Part shown: in pieces, positions 1 through 6,853 of the stretch
How the letters are laid out: each line of letters opens with the position of its first letter
Position numbering within the stretch: the first letter of the stretch is position 1
NCBI RefSeq assembly: GCF_004341445.1
Contig: NZ_SLXV01000026.1
Location: 1 to 38,476 of the forward strand
Direction of reading: 5' to 3'
Length of the DNA: 38,476 nt
Origin: Baia soyae
Lineage (GTDB): Bacteria; Bacillota; Bacilli; Thermoactinomycetales; Thermoactinomycetaceae
The notes under the pieces: model-generated
Databases searched by the model: none
What the model saw: the letters and a program-made list of their open reading frames with translations, nothing else
What the model was told of the DNA's origin: nothing
Made by a program: the position numbers and the translations under genes

Positions 1-26
1 GTAAGCTCATAGCGTCGTGGGGCCAT
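1..26 (-). CDS. Partial IS5-like transposase, N-terminus only (runs off left edge)
   Basis: Reading leftward, an ATG at 26 follows an AAGGAGA ribosome-binding site (34-40) with good spacing and gives M-A-P-R-R-Y-E-L before the window ends. An N-terminus of the form M-x-R-R-Y-E-L is typical of IS5-family (IS427-like group, DUF4096 domain) transposases, which usually continue with a D-x-Q-W motif. Only eight complete codons are visible, so the family call rests on recognition of this short start plus its good ribosome-binding site and an IS-end-like sequence just upstream. In B. subtilis mfd lies upstream of spoVT; here the element lies at that position. Confidence 0.5.
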
Positions 27-94
27 TGGGAAATCTCCTTCGCATGTCATCTTACTGAATAAGATAACACATTAGAAGTTTTCAGACACTACCT
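1..94 (-). mobile_element. End of a probable IS5-family insertion sequence
   Basis: The partial transposase start is preceded (to the right) by about 65 non-coding bases. Read on the minus strand from about 94, these begin AGTGTCTGAAAACTTC, which looks like a terminal inverted repeat. The other end is outside the window, so neither the repeat pair nor a target duplication can be confirmed and the right boundary is approximate. The short inverted repeat ATCTTA/TAAGAT at about 50-66 lies inside this segment. The element stops about 37 bp before the spoVT promoter. Confidence 0.4.
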
Positions 95-130
95 AATCAC
101 TTTTTCGATATTTATACATTGAACCTTTTG

Positions 131-160
131 GAATAAATAATGGAAAGCAGTCTCATACTA
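131..160 (+). promoter_or_regulatory. Sigma-G promoter of spoVT
   Basis: GAATA (131-135), an 18-bp spacer, then CATACTA (154-160). This fits the known sigma-G consensus (GHATR, 18 bp, CATXHTA) at every defined position. spoVT is a known sigma-G gene in B. subtilis, so site and gene agree. The start codon lies 64 bp downstream of the -10 element. Confidence 0.8.
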
Positions 161-224
161 TGTGCGTAGGATGGTAAGTGAAGGAATGATTGAATCTTTA
201 TAGGAAAGAGAGGCAATATTTTCT

Positions 225-767
225 ATGAAAGCAACCGGCATCGTTCGCCGGATCGATGATCTCGGGCGTGTAGTAATCCCTAAGGAAATACGCCGTACCC
301 TTCGAATCCGTGAGGGAGATCCTTTGGAAATATTCGTCGATCGTGATGGAGAGGTAATTTTAAAAAAATACTCACCCATCGGTGAACTTAGTAACTTTGC
401 ACAAGAGTATACAGAAGCTTTGTATGAAAACTTGCAACATACGACGCTCATTTGCGATCGGGACAATGTGATTGCAGTAGCGGGAGCATCCAAAAAAGAA
501 TACTTGGAAAAGCCTATAGGTGAAATAGTGGAGTTAGCGATGGAGCATCGCCGCCCTCAAACAGATACTTCACAAAGTACAGCTGAAATTTTAAAAGGGA
601 GTCCCGAAGAGTATCAATCTTATATTATCGTCCCTATTATTGCAGGTGGAGATCCCATTGGAGCTGTCATCCTAATCTCCAAGAAGGATGGTGCGAAGAT
701 TGGTGATATGGAAGCCAAACTAGCAGGTACTGCCGCCTCATTTCTCGGGAAGCAAATGGAACAATAG
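225..767 (+). CDS. spoVT: Stage V sporulation transcription factor SpoVT
   Basis: The 180-residue product matches the family length (178 in B. subtilis). Residues 1-52 form the AbrB/SpoVT-type swapped-hairpin DNA-binding domain (MKATGIVRRIDDLGRVVIPKEIRRTL region); residues about 56-178 are a GAF-like domain. SpoVT is a forespore regulator that modulates sigma-G-dependent genes, both up and down. The ATG at 225 is preceded by AAAGAGAGG. The gene stands alone, between its own sigma-G promoter and a terminator at 776-813. It is upstream of yabM, as in B. subtilis, but an IS-like sequence lies where mfd would be. Confidence 0.95.
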   Translation: MKATGIVRRIDDLGRVVIPKEIRRTLRIREGDPLEIFVDRDGEVILKKYSPIGELSNFAQEYTEALYENLQHTTLICDRDNVIAVAGASKKEYLEKPIGEIVELAMEHRRPQTDTSQSTAEILKGSPEEYQSYIIVPIIAGGDPIGAVILISKKDGAKIGDMEAKLAGTAASFLGKQMEQ

Positions 768-775
768 GATGGAGA

Positions 776-813
776 AACGCCCTATATCTAACAAAGATAG
801 GGTGTTTTTTTGT
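776..813 (+). terminator. Rho-independent terminator after spoVT
   Basis: A CGCCCTAT...CT arm pairs with AGATAGGGTG with a small bulge, followed by seven T residues (about 805-811). It lies 9 nt after the spoVT stop. Confidence 0.8.
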
Positions 814-856
814 GTATAATGGAGGACATGTAACAAAGAAAGGCGGAACGGAGATT

Positions 857-2458
857 GTGGAGAAATCATTTATTAAAGGAGCCACTATCCTAGGCTTAGC
901 AGGACTTATTTGTAAGATACTAGGGGCAATATACCGGATTCCGTATCAAAATATTACAGGCAATGAAGGCATGTATGTATACCAACAAGTGTATCCGCTA
1001 TTTAGTACCTTGATCATATTGGCTACTGCTGGATTTCCGCTTGCGATTTCGAAATTGGTGTCCGAACGGGTTGCGGTAGGCGACGAGGTAGGGGCCAAGC
1101 AAGTATATAACGTATCATCGATTGGTTTATTAATAACGGGTGTGTTCTTTTTTTCAGTTTTATATTTTGGTGCCCCTTGGTTTGCGCAGTGGATGGGGAA
1201 TGAAGAGATGTTAACTCTGCCGATCGAAACAGTTTCCTTTGCATTGTTGATCATTCCAGTGATGGCTGCGGCAAGAGGATATTTTCAAGGTTATCAAGAT
1301 ATGATGCCAACAGCTGTCTCGCAAGTGATTGAGCAGTTTGTGCGGGTTTGTACGATCTTGCTTCTTTCTTACTTGATGATCACACTTGGGTATGGTCCTG
1401 TTTATGCAGGAGCGGGTGCTGTATTTGGTTCGTTTACGGGTGCGGTAGCAGGTTTTATTGTTCTTCTGGTTTATATGAGAAAGAAGAGGATAGAACGGGC
1501 AACGAATGTAAGTGCAGAAAAGAAGCCATATACAAAGGGGAAAAGAAAGGTATTAAAAGAGGTATTTCTCATTGCGTTCCCGATTTGTTTGGGATCACTG
1601 GTATTGCCGTTATATCAACTAGTGGATTCCTTTACAGTGGCGAATATTTTAGAACAGGCGAAAGGGGAAGCCTTTGCCATCGCTCAGAAAGGGATTTATG
1701 ATCGTGGACAACCTCTTATTCAATTCGCTTCCTTTTTTGCGTCGGCTATTTCTCTATCGCTGGTACCGTCGATTGCGGATTTACGGGCACGGGGTGAGAC
1801 GAGGAAGGCAGAAAATCGGGCTCGTTTAGCGTTACGGGTTACATGGATGTTAGGATTGCCTGCTTCTATCGGGTTGTTTATTATTGCGGAGCCAGTAAAT
1901 GTGATGTTATTCGAGGATTCCGCGGGTTCTTCCGCTCTTGCGATATTGGCTTTTTCCGCTTTTTTCTCTACATTAGGGATTACCTCAGTAGGGATTCTTC
2001 AAGGCTTTGGGAAGCTGTACTTACCCGTTCTTTTCTTATTTTTGGGTTCAATTGTGAAAATCGGCCTAAATTATAGCTTGATTCCCACGATAGGAATTGA
2101 AGGGGCAGCGTGGGCTTCCGTATTGGCCTATGCGTTTTCTACCTATTTGACTCTGCGAGCATGCCTCCAGCAGTTTACTGGTAAAATGAGTAACAAAGGG
2201 GCTCAGATTCGAAGTGGTGTACTGACCATTTTCTTGTTAGTCGTTAGCACGAAAGGGGTTCTCGAGATCCTGCGATGGGGATTTGGAGAGGCCCAGGGTC
2301 GGGTGAGTATGACGTTTATTTCACTCGTGACGGTGATAATAGGCATTTTTGTTTATATCTTTGCGCTGTTTCGTTTTCATCTGATTCCAGATGAAGACTT
2401 GGAACAGCTTCCAAAATTGCAATCGATTGTTCATAAATTTCGTTGGTTGAGAAGATAA
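857..2458 (+). CDS. MOP-superfamily lipid II / polysaccharide flippase-like protein (YabM/SpoVB type)
   Basis: The product of about 533 residues is highly hydrophobic, with about 12-14 membrane segments. It begins with the F-I-K-G-A-T-I-L-G-L-A-G pattern of the MVF/SpoVB branch of the MOP exporter superfamily. Related proteins flip lipid-linked cell-wall or cortex precursors. Position between spoVT and yabN, and the length (YabM is 532 aa in B. subtilis), point to YabM rather than SpoVB or the MurJ orthologue YtgP; substrate is not known. I prefer GTG 857 because an in-frame GTG at 812 lies next to the preceding terminator and has no ribosome-binding site. AAGGCGG (839-845) and CGGAG (849-853) precede 857. 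A TATAAT at 815-820 with an upstream TG could be an extended -10 element for this gene. Confidence 0.85.
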   Translation: MEKSFIKGATILGLAGLICKILGAIYRIPYQNITGNEGMYVYQQVYPLFSTLIILATAGFPLAISKLVSERVAVGDEVGAKQVYNVSSIGLLITGVFFFSVLYFGAPWFAQWMGNEEMLTLPIETVSFALLIIPVMAAARGYFQGYQDMMPTAVSQVIEQFVRVCTILLLSYLMITLGYGPVYAGAGAVFGSFTGAVAGFIVLLVYMRKKRIERATNVSAEKKPYTKGKRKVLKEVFLIAFPICLGSLVLPLYQLVDSFTVANILEQAKGEAFAIAQKGIYDRGQPLIQFASFFASAISLSLVPSIADLRARGETRKAENRARLALRVTWMLGLPASIGLFIIAEPVNVMLFEDSAGSSALAILAFSAFFSTLGITSVGILQGFGKLYLPVLFLFLGSIVKIGLNYSLIPTIGIEGAAWASVLAYAFSTYLTLRACLQQFTGKMSNKGAQIRSGVLTIFLLVVSTKGVLEILRWGFGEAQGRVSMTFISLVTVIIGIFVYIFALFRFHLIPDEDLEQLPKLQSIVHKFRWLRR

Positions 2459-2473
2459 AAGGTGGTGTGAGTG

Positions 2474-3934
2474 ATGAAACATACAATTACAATCGTAGGA
2501 TTAGGCTTCGGGGATGAAGCGAGCTTAAATATCGGGACGTGGAATTTGTTACAGAATGCACCTGCCATTTGGCTCCGAACCGAAAAGCACCCAGTAGTAG
2601 GCTGGATGAAGCAACAAGGAGTTTGCTTTCATTCGTTTGATGAGGTTTATGAAAAGCATGCTCAATTTGAAGAAGTGTATAAAGAGATCGCTTCCCAATT
2701 AATCAGGTTAGCGGAAGAGCATCAGCAAGTGGTCTATGCAGTTCCGGGGCATCCGATGGTGGCGGAGCGTACGGTTCAGATCTTATTAAAGGAGCAAGCG
2801 GAGTCCGGGATCGAAGTAGAGATCATAGGGGGCGGGAGCTTCTTAGATGCCGCTTTTGCAAGGTTACAGATTGACCCGATCGAAGGCTTTCAGATGGTGG
2901 ACGGTAATGATTTGCAAGCACACCAATTAAACCCGCGAATGCATATATTGGTGGGACAGGTCTATGACCGATTGGTTGCGTCTGACGTGAAGTTAAGCCT
3001 CATGGAAGTGTATCCAGCTGATCACAATGTCATTATCGGTACTGCGCTAGGGATTCCGAGTTTAGAGAAAATCGTGGAAGTTCCTCTGTATGAATTGGAT
3101 CATGAGGATTCATTTACGGATTTATCAACGGTGTATGTGCCGCCCGTACCTCTAGAGAGTGGGTTATATAGACAGTTTGATTTTTTGGTGGAGATCATTG
3201 AAACATTGCGCGGCCCTGATGGCTGTCCTTGGGATCGCAAGCAGACACATGAAAGTCTAAGGCCTTATTTGATCGAGGAATCATATGAAGCGATTGAAGC
3301 AATTAACAATGGAGATGAGGACTCATTAGCGGACGAGCTAGGGGATGTCTTGCTTCAAGTACTGCTTCATGCCCAAATTGGACGAGATGAAGGGACATTT
3401 GACATTCGTGATGTGATAGAGAATCTGAGCGATAAGATGATTCGTCGTCATCCACATGTTTTTGGAGAAACTGAAGTAACGGATTCGGATCAAGTGATTT
3501 CGAACTGGCAAGAGATTAAAAAGCAGGAACTCGGGGAATATGCCCAAGAAGAGGAGTCTATTTTATCAGGAATCCCAAAAGAATACCCAACCCTTTTAAA
3601 GTCATTTGAAATGCAGAAAAAAGCAGCTAAGGCTGGCTTTGATTGGGACTCCGTGGAAGGTGTTTTAGCAAAGGTACATGAGGAATTAGAAGAAGTGGTA
3701 CAAGCACAGAATCAGGAAGAACGGGAAGAGGAATTGGGAGACTTGTTATTTTCATTAGGTTCGCTGGCACGATGGTTGCAAGTCGATCCGGAACAATCGC
3801 TAATTCGAGCGAACCAAAAATTCCTGTATCGCTTCTCTTATTTGGAGGAAAAAGCGAGTGAGCTAGGACAGCCTATTCAAGAGATTTCAATGGAACAGCT
3901 TGATACTTGGTGGAATGAAGCCAAAAATGTTTGA
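2474..3934 (+). CDS. yabN: Fused tetrapyrrole methylase-like / MazG nucleotide pyrophosphohydrolase (YabN)
   Basis: The roughly 486-residue protein has two parts. Residues about 1-215 resemble the tetrapyrrole (corrin/porphyrin) methylase fold, with G-L-G-F-G-D near the N-terminus and A-V-P-G-H-P-M-V-A-E at about 85-95. The C-terminal half carries tandem MazG domains: the first has CPWD..QTH.SL..YL.EE.YE and DELGDVLLQ, the second is shorter with E-E-L-G-D-L-L-F. MazG domains hydrolyse non-canonical or excess NTPs to NMP and PPi; the methylase half has no proven role in the family. ATG 2474 is favoured over GTG 2471 because of its spacing from AAGGTGG. It starts 15 nt after the flippase gene, so the two are probably co-transcribed. 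Confidence 0.93.
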   Translation: MKHTITIVGLGFGDEASLNIGTWNLLQNAPAIWLRTEKHPVVGWMKQQGVCFHSFDEVYEKHAQFEEVYKEIASQLIRLAEEHQQVVYAVPGHPMVAERTVQILLKEQAESGIEVEIIGGGSFLDAAFARLQIDPIEGFQMVDGNDLQAHQLNPRMHILVGQVYDRLVASDVKLSLMEVYPADHNVIIGTALGIPSLEKIVEVPLYELDHEDSFTDLSTVYVPPVPLESGLYRQFDFLVEIIETLRGPDGCPWDRKQTHESLRPYLIEESYEAIEAINNGDEDSLADELGDVLLQVLLHAQIGRDEGTFDIRDVIENLSDKMIRRHPHVFGETEVTDSDQVISNWQEIKKQELGEYAQEEESILSGIPKEYPTLLKSFEMQKKAAKAGFDWDSVEGVLAKVHEELEEVVQAQNQEEREEELGDLLFSLGSLARWLQVDPEQSLIRANQKFLYRFSYLEEKASELGQPIQEISMEQLDTWWNEAKNV

Positions 3935-4043
3935 TGACCGACCAATTATACCAAACGCATGTTTGGCAGGATTTTATCTAGGTAGACAGAAAAACTCTGT
4001 TATCCCTCCAAACTGCGTAGACGAACATAGGGGAGATATATAG

Positions 4044-4340
4044 ATGCGTTTAGATAAGTTTTTAAAGGTATCTCGTTTGGTTAAGAGAAGAACGTTAGCC
4101 AAAGAGGTATGCGATCAAGGAAGAGTGAAGGTAAACGGGAAAGTGGTGAAAGCAGGGACGGTTGTGGCAGTAGGCGATGAAATATCCATTCGTTTCGGCC
4201 AAAAGGTCGTTTCGGCCAAAGTACTGCGCTTGCTCGAACATGTGAGGAAAGAAGAAGCAGATACGATGTATGAGGTAGTAAAAGAGGAACAAGTAGCTGA
4301 TTCCGGTAGGGCTGATGCTGAAGGAGAAGACGAGTTCTAA
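4044..4340 (+). CDS. rqcP: S4-domain ribosome quality control factor RqcP (YabO)
   Basis: This 98-residue basic protein is almost entirely an S4 RNA-binding domain (MRLDKFLKVSRLVKRRTLAKEVCDQGRVKVNGK...). The family, formerly HslR/YabO, was shown in B. subtilis to act with RqcH on stalled 50S-peptidyl-tRNA complexes during C-terminal Ala tailing. The acidic tail after residue about 75 (E-E-A-D...E-G-E-D-E-F) extends beyond the S4 core and makes the protein slightly longer than the usual 86-90 aa. ATG 4044 is preceded by GGGGAGA. It lies between yabN and yabP, as in B. subtilis. Confidence 0.92.
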   Translation: MRLDKFLKVSRLVKRRTLAKEVCDQGRVKVNGKVVKAGTVVAVGDEISIRFGQKVVSAKVLRLLEHVRKEEADTMYEVVKEEQVADSGRADAEGEDEF

Positions 4341-4386
4341 TCTTGTCCTCCCCCCCATAAGATGTACCATAAAGGGGGCGTGTTAG

Positions 4387-4671
4387 ATGGAGGAACGAAG
4401 ACAGCGACCTCATGAAATTGTCTGCAAGAATCGAAACATGCTTGAAGTGAGCGGAGTAGTAGGTGTAGAAAGCTTTGATAGCGAGGAATTTTTGCTGGAG
4501 ACGGATTGCGGTTACTTGGGAATCAGGGGACGTGAGCTTCATATCAAAAACCTAGACCTCATGTCTGGAATGGTAGTGATTGAAGGGCAGTTTGATGATA
4601 TTAGTTATCTAGATGCAAATACGCCCCCATCCGAACGGCAGAAAAACTTGTTAGGCAGGTTATTTAAGTGA
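4387..4671 (+). CDS. yabP: Sporulation protein YabP
   Basis: The 94-residue product carries the YabP family pattern: V-C-K-N-R-x-M-L-E-V-S-G-V, then V-x-S-F-D-x-E-E-F-L-L-E-T-x-x-G-x-L-x-I-R-G. In B. subtilis yabP and yabQ form a sigma-E-dependent pair expressed in the mother cell; yabQ is required for cortex formation and YabP is less well defined. Its AAAGGGGG ribosome-binding site (4371-4378) could pair with a run of seven C residues at 4350-4356. The stop codon overlaps the yabQ start, so translation is probably coupled. Confidence 0.92.
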   Translation: MEERRQRPHEIVCKNRNMLEVSGVVGVESFDSEEFLLETDCGYLGIRGRELHIKNLDLMSGMVVIEGQFDDISYLDANTPPSERQKNLLGRLFK

Positions 4672-5249
4672 CACTACATACTCAGTATCTGACCATGCTT
4701 CTCATGCTAGGTTCTGGCTTTTGTTTGGGTGTTATCTTAGATACCTACCGAGTGTTAAAAGGACGTTTCCACATTCGTGGCTGGGCAGTGTCACTGATTG
4801 ACTTGCTTTATTGGTTTGTTTGTAGTGGTCTAGTCTTTAGTGTTCTCTTCTGGAGCAATTGGGGAGAACTTCGCTTCTACATTTTTCTGGCCATTATATT
4901 GGGAGTTTTCCTCTATTATCAATGGTTGAGCAAGCTCATGACACGTCTGATCGAAACATGTATCCGCTTGGTCGAATGGAAGATTCAATTCCTCGCTAAA
5001 ACCGTTCAAATGATTGTAATTCGCCCGATTCTGTTTACGATTCAGCTCATCCGTAAACTTCTTTTGTTCGTACTTCGACTTTTTTGGAAGATGCTCCAGA
5101 TTTTTCTCAGGCCTCTTCTATGGTTATGTAGTCCCATTACGAAGAGGATCGAACCTCGTGTACGTCCTTATCTCGATCGAGGAATCCTGCTCGGGAAGAA
5201 ATGGATAGAAAAATGGAGACAGCGTAAGAAAAAGGATGATTCAGAATGA
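4668..5249 (+). CDS. yabQ: Spore cortex biosynthesis membrane protein YabQ
   Basis: The product has 193 residues. About four hydrophobic segments occupy the first 100 residues (including LTMLLMLGSGFCLGVILDTY and the segment starting LLYWFVCSGLVFSVLFW), followed by a long basic, partly amphipathic C-terminal part ending in a lysine/arginine-rich tail. The layout and the L-D-x-Y-R motif after the first membrane segment match YabQ, needed for spore cortex formation. It starts with GTG 4668, overlapping the yabP stop by 4 nt, and its own stop overlaps the divIC ATG by 4 nt. Confidence 0.9.
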   Translation: MTLHTQYLTMLLMLGSGFCLGVILDTYRVLKGRFHIRGWAVSLIDLLYWFVCSGLVFSVLFWSNWGELRFYIFLAIILGVFLYYQWLSKLMTRLIETCIRLVEWKIQFLAKTVQMIVIRPILFTIQLIRKLLLFVLRLFWKMLQIFLRPLLWLCSPITKRIEPRVRPYLDRGILLGKKWIEKWRQRKKKDDSE

Positions 5250-5632
5250 CTCAACATCGTACTAATTCGAAAGTACTTACCTTTCGTCAACCAACAACTG
5301 ATACAGAAGATCTAGCTTTCGCAACTCCAGCACATACGCCCATTCGGAAACTTCATCCAAAAGCAAAGCGGCGCCGGCTTATCTGGCTAGTAAGTGCGAT
5401 CCTATTTTTTATTTGGTTTGGAGTACAGCTCGTGATCCAACAGATGAAGATTTGGGATCGTGAAGAGATACTGGTGAAGAAGTCTCAAGAACTGGAAAAG
5501 GTTAGACAGGAATCCCAGCGTCTGGATCAGGATCTGCAAAAGCTAGAAGACCCAAAGTATCTACTAGAGCAAGCACATCGTTTAGGTTATGGCAAAAAGA
5601 ACGAGCAGAATTTTGAAATGGAACCCGAATAG
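5246..5632 (+). CDS. divIC: Cell division protein DivIC (FtsB-like septum initiator)
   Basis: The 128-residue bitopic protein has a basic cytoplasmic N-terminus, one membrane segment at about 45-64 (LIWLVSAILFFIWFGVQLVI), then an extracellular coiled coil (about 70-105) and the L-E-x-P-x-Y-L-x-x-x-A-R/H-x-L-G-Y signature of the DivIC/FtsB family. DivIC works with FtsL and DivIB at the septum. Its ATG overlaps the yabQ stop (ATGA). A terminator follows at 5642-5669, ending the yabM-divIC run. The S1-domain gene yabR that follows divIC in B. subtilis is absent. Confidence 0.93.
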   Translation: MTQHRTNSKVLTFRQPTTDTEDLAFATPAHTPIRKLHPKAKRRRLIWLVSAILFFIWFGVQLVIQQMKIWDREEILVKKSQELEKVRQESQRLDQDLQKLEDPKYLLEQAHRLGYGKKNEQNFEMEPE

Positions 5633-5641
5633 AACATGATC

Positions 5642-5669
5642 AACTCCCGCCAAATGGGAGTTTTATTTT
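5642..5669 (+). terminator. Rho-independent terminator after divIC
   Basis: AACTCCC (5642-5648) pairs with GGGAGTT (5656-5662) across a 7-nt loop, followed by TTATTTT. Confidence 0.85.
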
Positions 5670-5708
5670 ACCTAAGGAATCCCCTAGCGAAAAAGTTTAG
5701 ATAAACAG

Positions 5709-5738
5709 TTGACAATGTTGCTTTAGATGTAATAGAAT
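5709..5738 (+). promoter_or_regulatory. Sigma-A promoter of the tRNA-Met pair
   Basis: A perfect -35 TTGACA (5709-5714) and TAGAAT (5733-5738) are separated by 18 bp. TAATAG at 5730 would leave only 15 bp. The promoter ends 33 bp before the first tRNA. Confidence 0.65.
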
Positions 5739-5771
5739 TAAGCATGTTGTTAGCAGATACAATCATAATGT

Positions 5772-5846
<75 letters not shown>

Positions 5847-5851
5847 AATAT

Positions 5852-5928
5852 GGCGGTGTAGCTCAGCTGGCTAGAGCGTACGGTTCATACCCGTGAGGTC
5901 AGGGGTTCGAGCCCCTTCGCCGCTACCA
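5852..5928 (+). tRNA. Elongator tRNA-Met (CAT)
   Basis: A 77-nt cloverleaf starting GGCGGTG and ending CGCCGCT plus ACCA. Acceptor pairs include G1-T72 and T6-G67 wobbles. Anticodon loop TTCATAC gives CAT. The overall sequence closely follows the known B. subtilis elongator tRNA-Met rather than the lysidine-type tRNA-Ile(CAT). It lies 5 nt after the initiator tRNA in the same unit. Confidence 0.93.
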
Positions 5929-5944
5929 AATGGTAAGAGAGGAG

Positions 5945-5989
5945 AAGGCGGGAAGCTCCCTGAAAAGGGAACGGATTCCGCCTTTTTCT
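5945..5989 (+). terminator. Terminator of the tRNA unit
   Basis: Outer arms AAGGCGG (5945-5951) and CCGCCTT (5978-5984) enclose an inner TCCCT-GAAA-AGGGA hairpin (5957-5970), followed by a T-rich run (5983-5990). It starts 17 nt after the second tRNA. Confidence 0.85.
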
Positions 5990-6055
5990 TATGGCTTTAA
6001 AAACGAAATGATTTCATGTGGATGTAAAATACATATGAAGGAAGTAGGAGTTCGT

Positions 6056-6547
6056 GTGGATGTCATAATTAAAAAAATTAAGTTTACCACTATTAACAAG
6101 ACATACACCGAACTGGTCCGTGACTGGCGCGGCAGGTATTGTTTTGCAACACAATATGCAAACCCAGACGGAAAAAGAATTTTCCTTACTTACTATTTTG
6201 TTCGCAAAGGATATACGATTTCAAAAGTTTTTCATCGGAATGGAGAGTTCCTTTACTATTATTGTGATGTGATGCAAATGCACCAGACAGGACGATTACG
6301 TTACGTTATGGTTGATCTTTTATTTGATTTAATCATACATCCAGACGGTCATTACGACTTGATTGATATAGATGAATTTGCGGATTCCCTGGAAAAAGGA
6401 CATTTGAAAAAGCGGCAGCAGGTTCATGCACTGCGAACATTGGATCAGATGATTCGATTACAGACAGAGGGTAAATTGATTCCTTCGTTCATCCAGGATG
6501 CGAAGATGTTTCCGGTGCCTCCTGCGCCGAGTAAAAGGCGTGTGTAG
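6056..6547 (+). CDS. DUF402-domain protein, possible nucleoside phosphatase relative
   Basis: From GTG 6056 the protein has 163 residues. It shows the DUF402 beta-barrel pattern: a V-R-K-G-Y-x-I-S-K-V-F start, Y-Y-Y-C-D-V (about 62-68), then I-D-I-D-E-F-A-D, an aspartate-rich set that in the Ntdp relatives binds metal. Nucleoside tri/diphosphatase activity is known for some members of the family; substrate here is unknown. The reading frame stays open back to ATG 5930, but that start lies inside the tRNA terminator, so a later start is likely. GTAGGAG (6044-6050) sits 5 nt before GTG 6056; ATG 6035 is an alternative without a clear ribosome-binding site. The gene sits where yabR is in B. subtilis, but is unrelated to it. 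Confidence 0.75.
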   Translation: MDVIIKKIKFTTINKTYTELVRDWRGRYCFATQYANPDGKRIFLTYYFVRKGYTISKVFHRNGEFLYYYCDVMQMHQTGRLRYVMVDLLFDLIIHPDGHYDLIDIDEFADSLEKGHLKKRQQVHALRTLDQMIRLQTEGKLIPSFIQDAKMFPVPPAPSKRRV

Positions 6548-6747
6548 ATGAAACTCGACAAACCTTCCTTTGCGCCTGGCGAGTCATAAGAAGATTTGTC
6601 GGACGAACCGCGACATCTTTTGAATTTGACAAGATGTGACGATAAAACCCTAACTTGTACACCTCATGTACAGGTTAGGGTTTCTTTCTTTTTAACATAG
6701 ATTTTTGGCCAAGAACTTGAAATCGCTGATATTGTTCCTTCGCAGAG
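6548..6747. other. Structured gap between the DUF402 gene and the spoIIE control region
   Basis: No gene is seen here. The segment contains CGACAAA/TTTGTCG arms (about 6554-6601), a CGACATCTT / AAGATGT pair (about 6610-6639), and the strong terminator at 6645-6690. TTTGTCG could also pair with the following CGACA, so the first two hairpins cannot both form with that alternative. The spoIIE promoter region begins after it. Confidence 0.5.
6645..6690 (+). terminator. Strong terminator upstream of spoIIE
   Basis: AAACCCTAAC (6645-6654) plus TTGTAC pairs with GTACA plus GGTTAGGGTTT (to 6683), followed by a T-rich tail (TTTCTTTCTTTTT). It isolates spoIIE from the DUF402 gene. Confidence 0.85.
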
Positions 6748-6756
6748 TGTGTCGAG
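6748..6756 (+). promoter_or_regulatory. Possible second Spo0A box
   Basis: TGTGTCGAG matches seven of nine positions of the Spo0A box TTTGTCRAA. It lies about 35 bp upstream of the better box at 6782-6790. Known spoIIE promoters carry several 0A boxes. Confidence 0.4.
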
Positions 6757-6781
6757 AATTTTTTTCTTGACCGGGTGTCAT

Positions 6782-6816
6782 TTTGACAAACTTATCTGAT
6801 TTCCCCTGTTTATAAT
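6782..6816 (+). promoter_or_regulatory. Spo0A-dependent spoIIE promoter
   Basis: TTTGACAAA (6782-6790) is, on the minus strand, TTTGTCAAA, a perfect Spo0A box. It overlaps a consensus-like -35 TTGACA (6783-6788). The -10 TATAAT (6811-6816) is also perfect, but the spacer is 22 bp, far from the usual 17. The known spoIIE and spoIIG promoters of B. subtilis have this same combination of good hexamers, 21-22 bp spacing and activation by phosphorylated Spo0A. Confidence 0.8.
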
Positions 6817-6853
6817 GAGTGACACAAACTATTAAACGGGGGTGCTGAACCAA

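Noticed and set aside
812-856. N-terminal extension of the YabM-like protein from GTG 812
   Set aside because: The codons overlap the spoVT terminator tail and a TATAAT-like element, and there is no ribosome-binding site before 812.
4081-4542. Minus-strand 153-codon frame opposite rqcP and yabP
   Set aside because: Shadow of two well-supported genes on the other strand; composition is not protein-like.
5930-6055. N-terminal extension of the DUF402 protein from ATG 5930
   Set aside because: It would start 2 nt after the tRNA CCA and run through the tRNA terminator hairpin.
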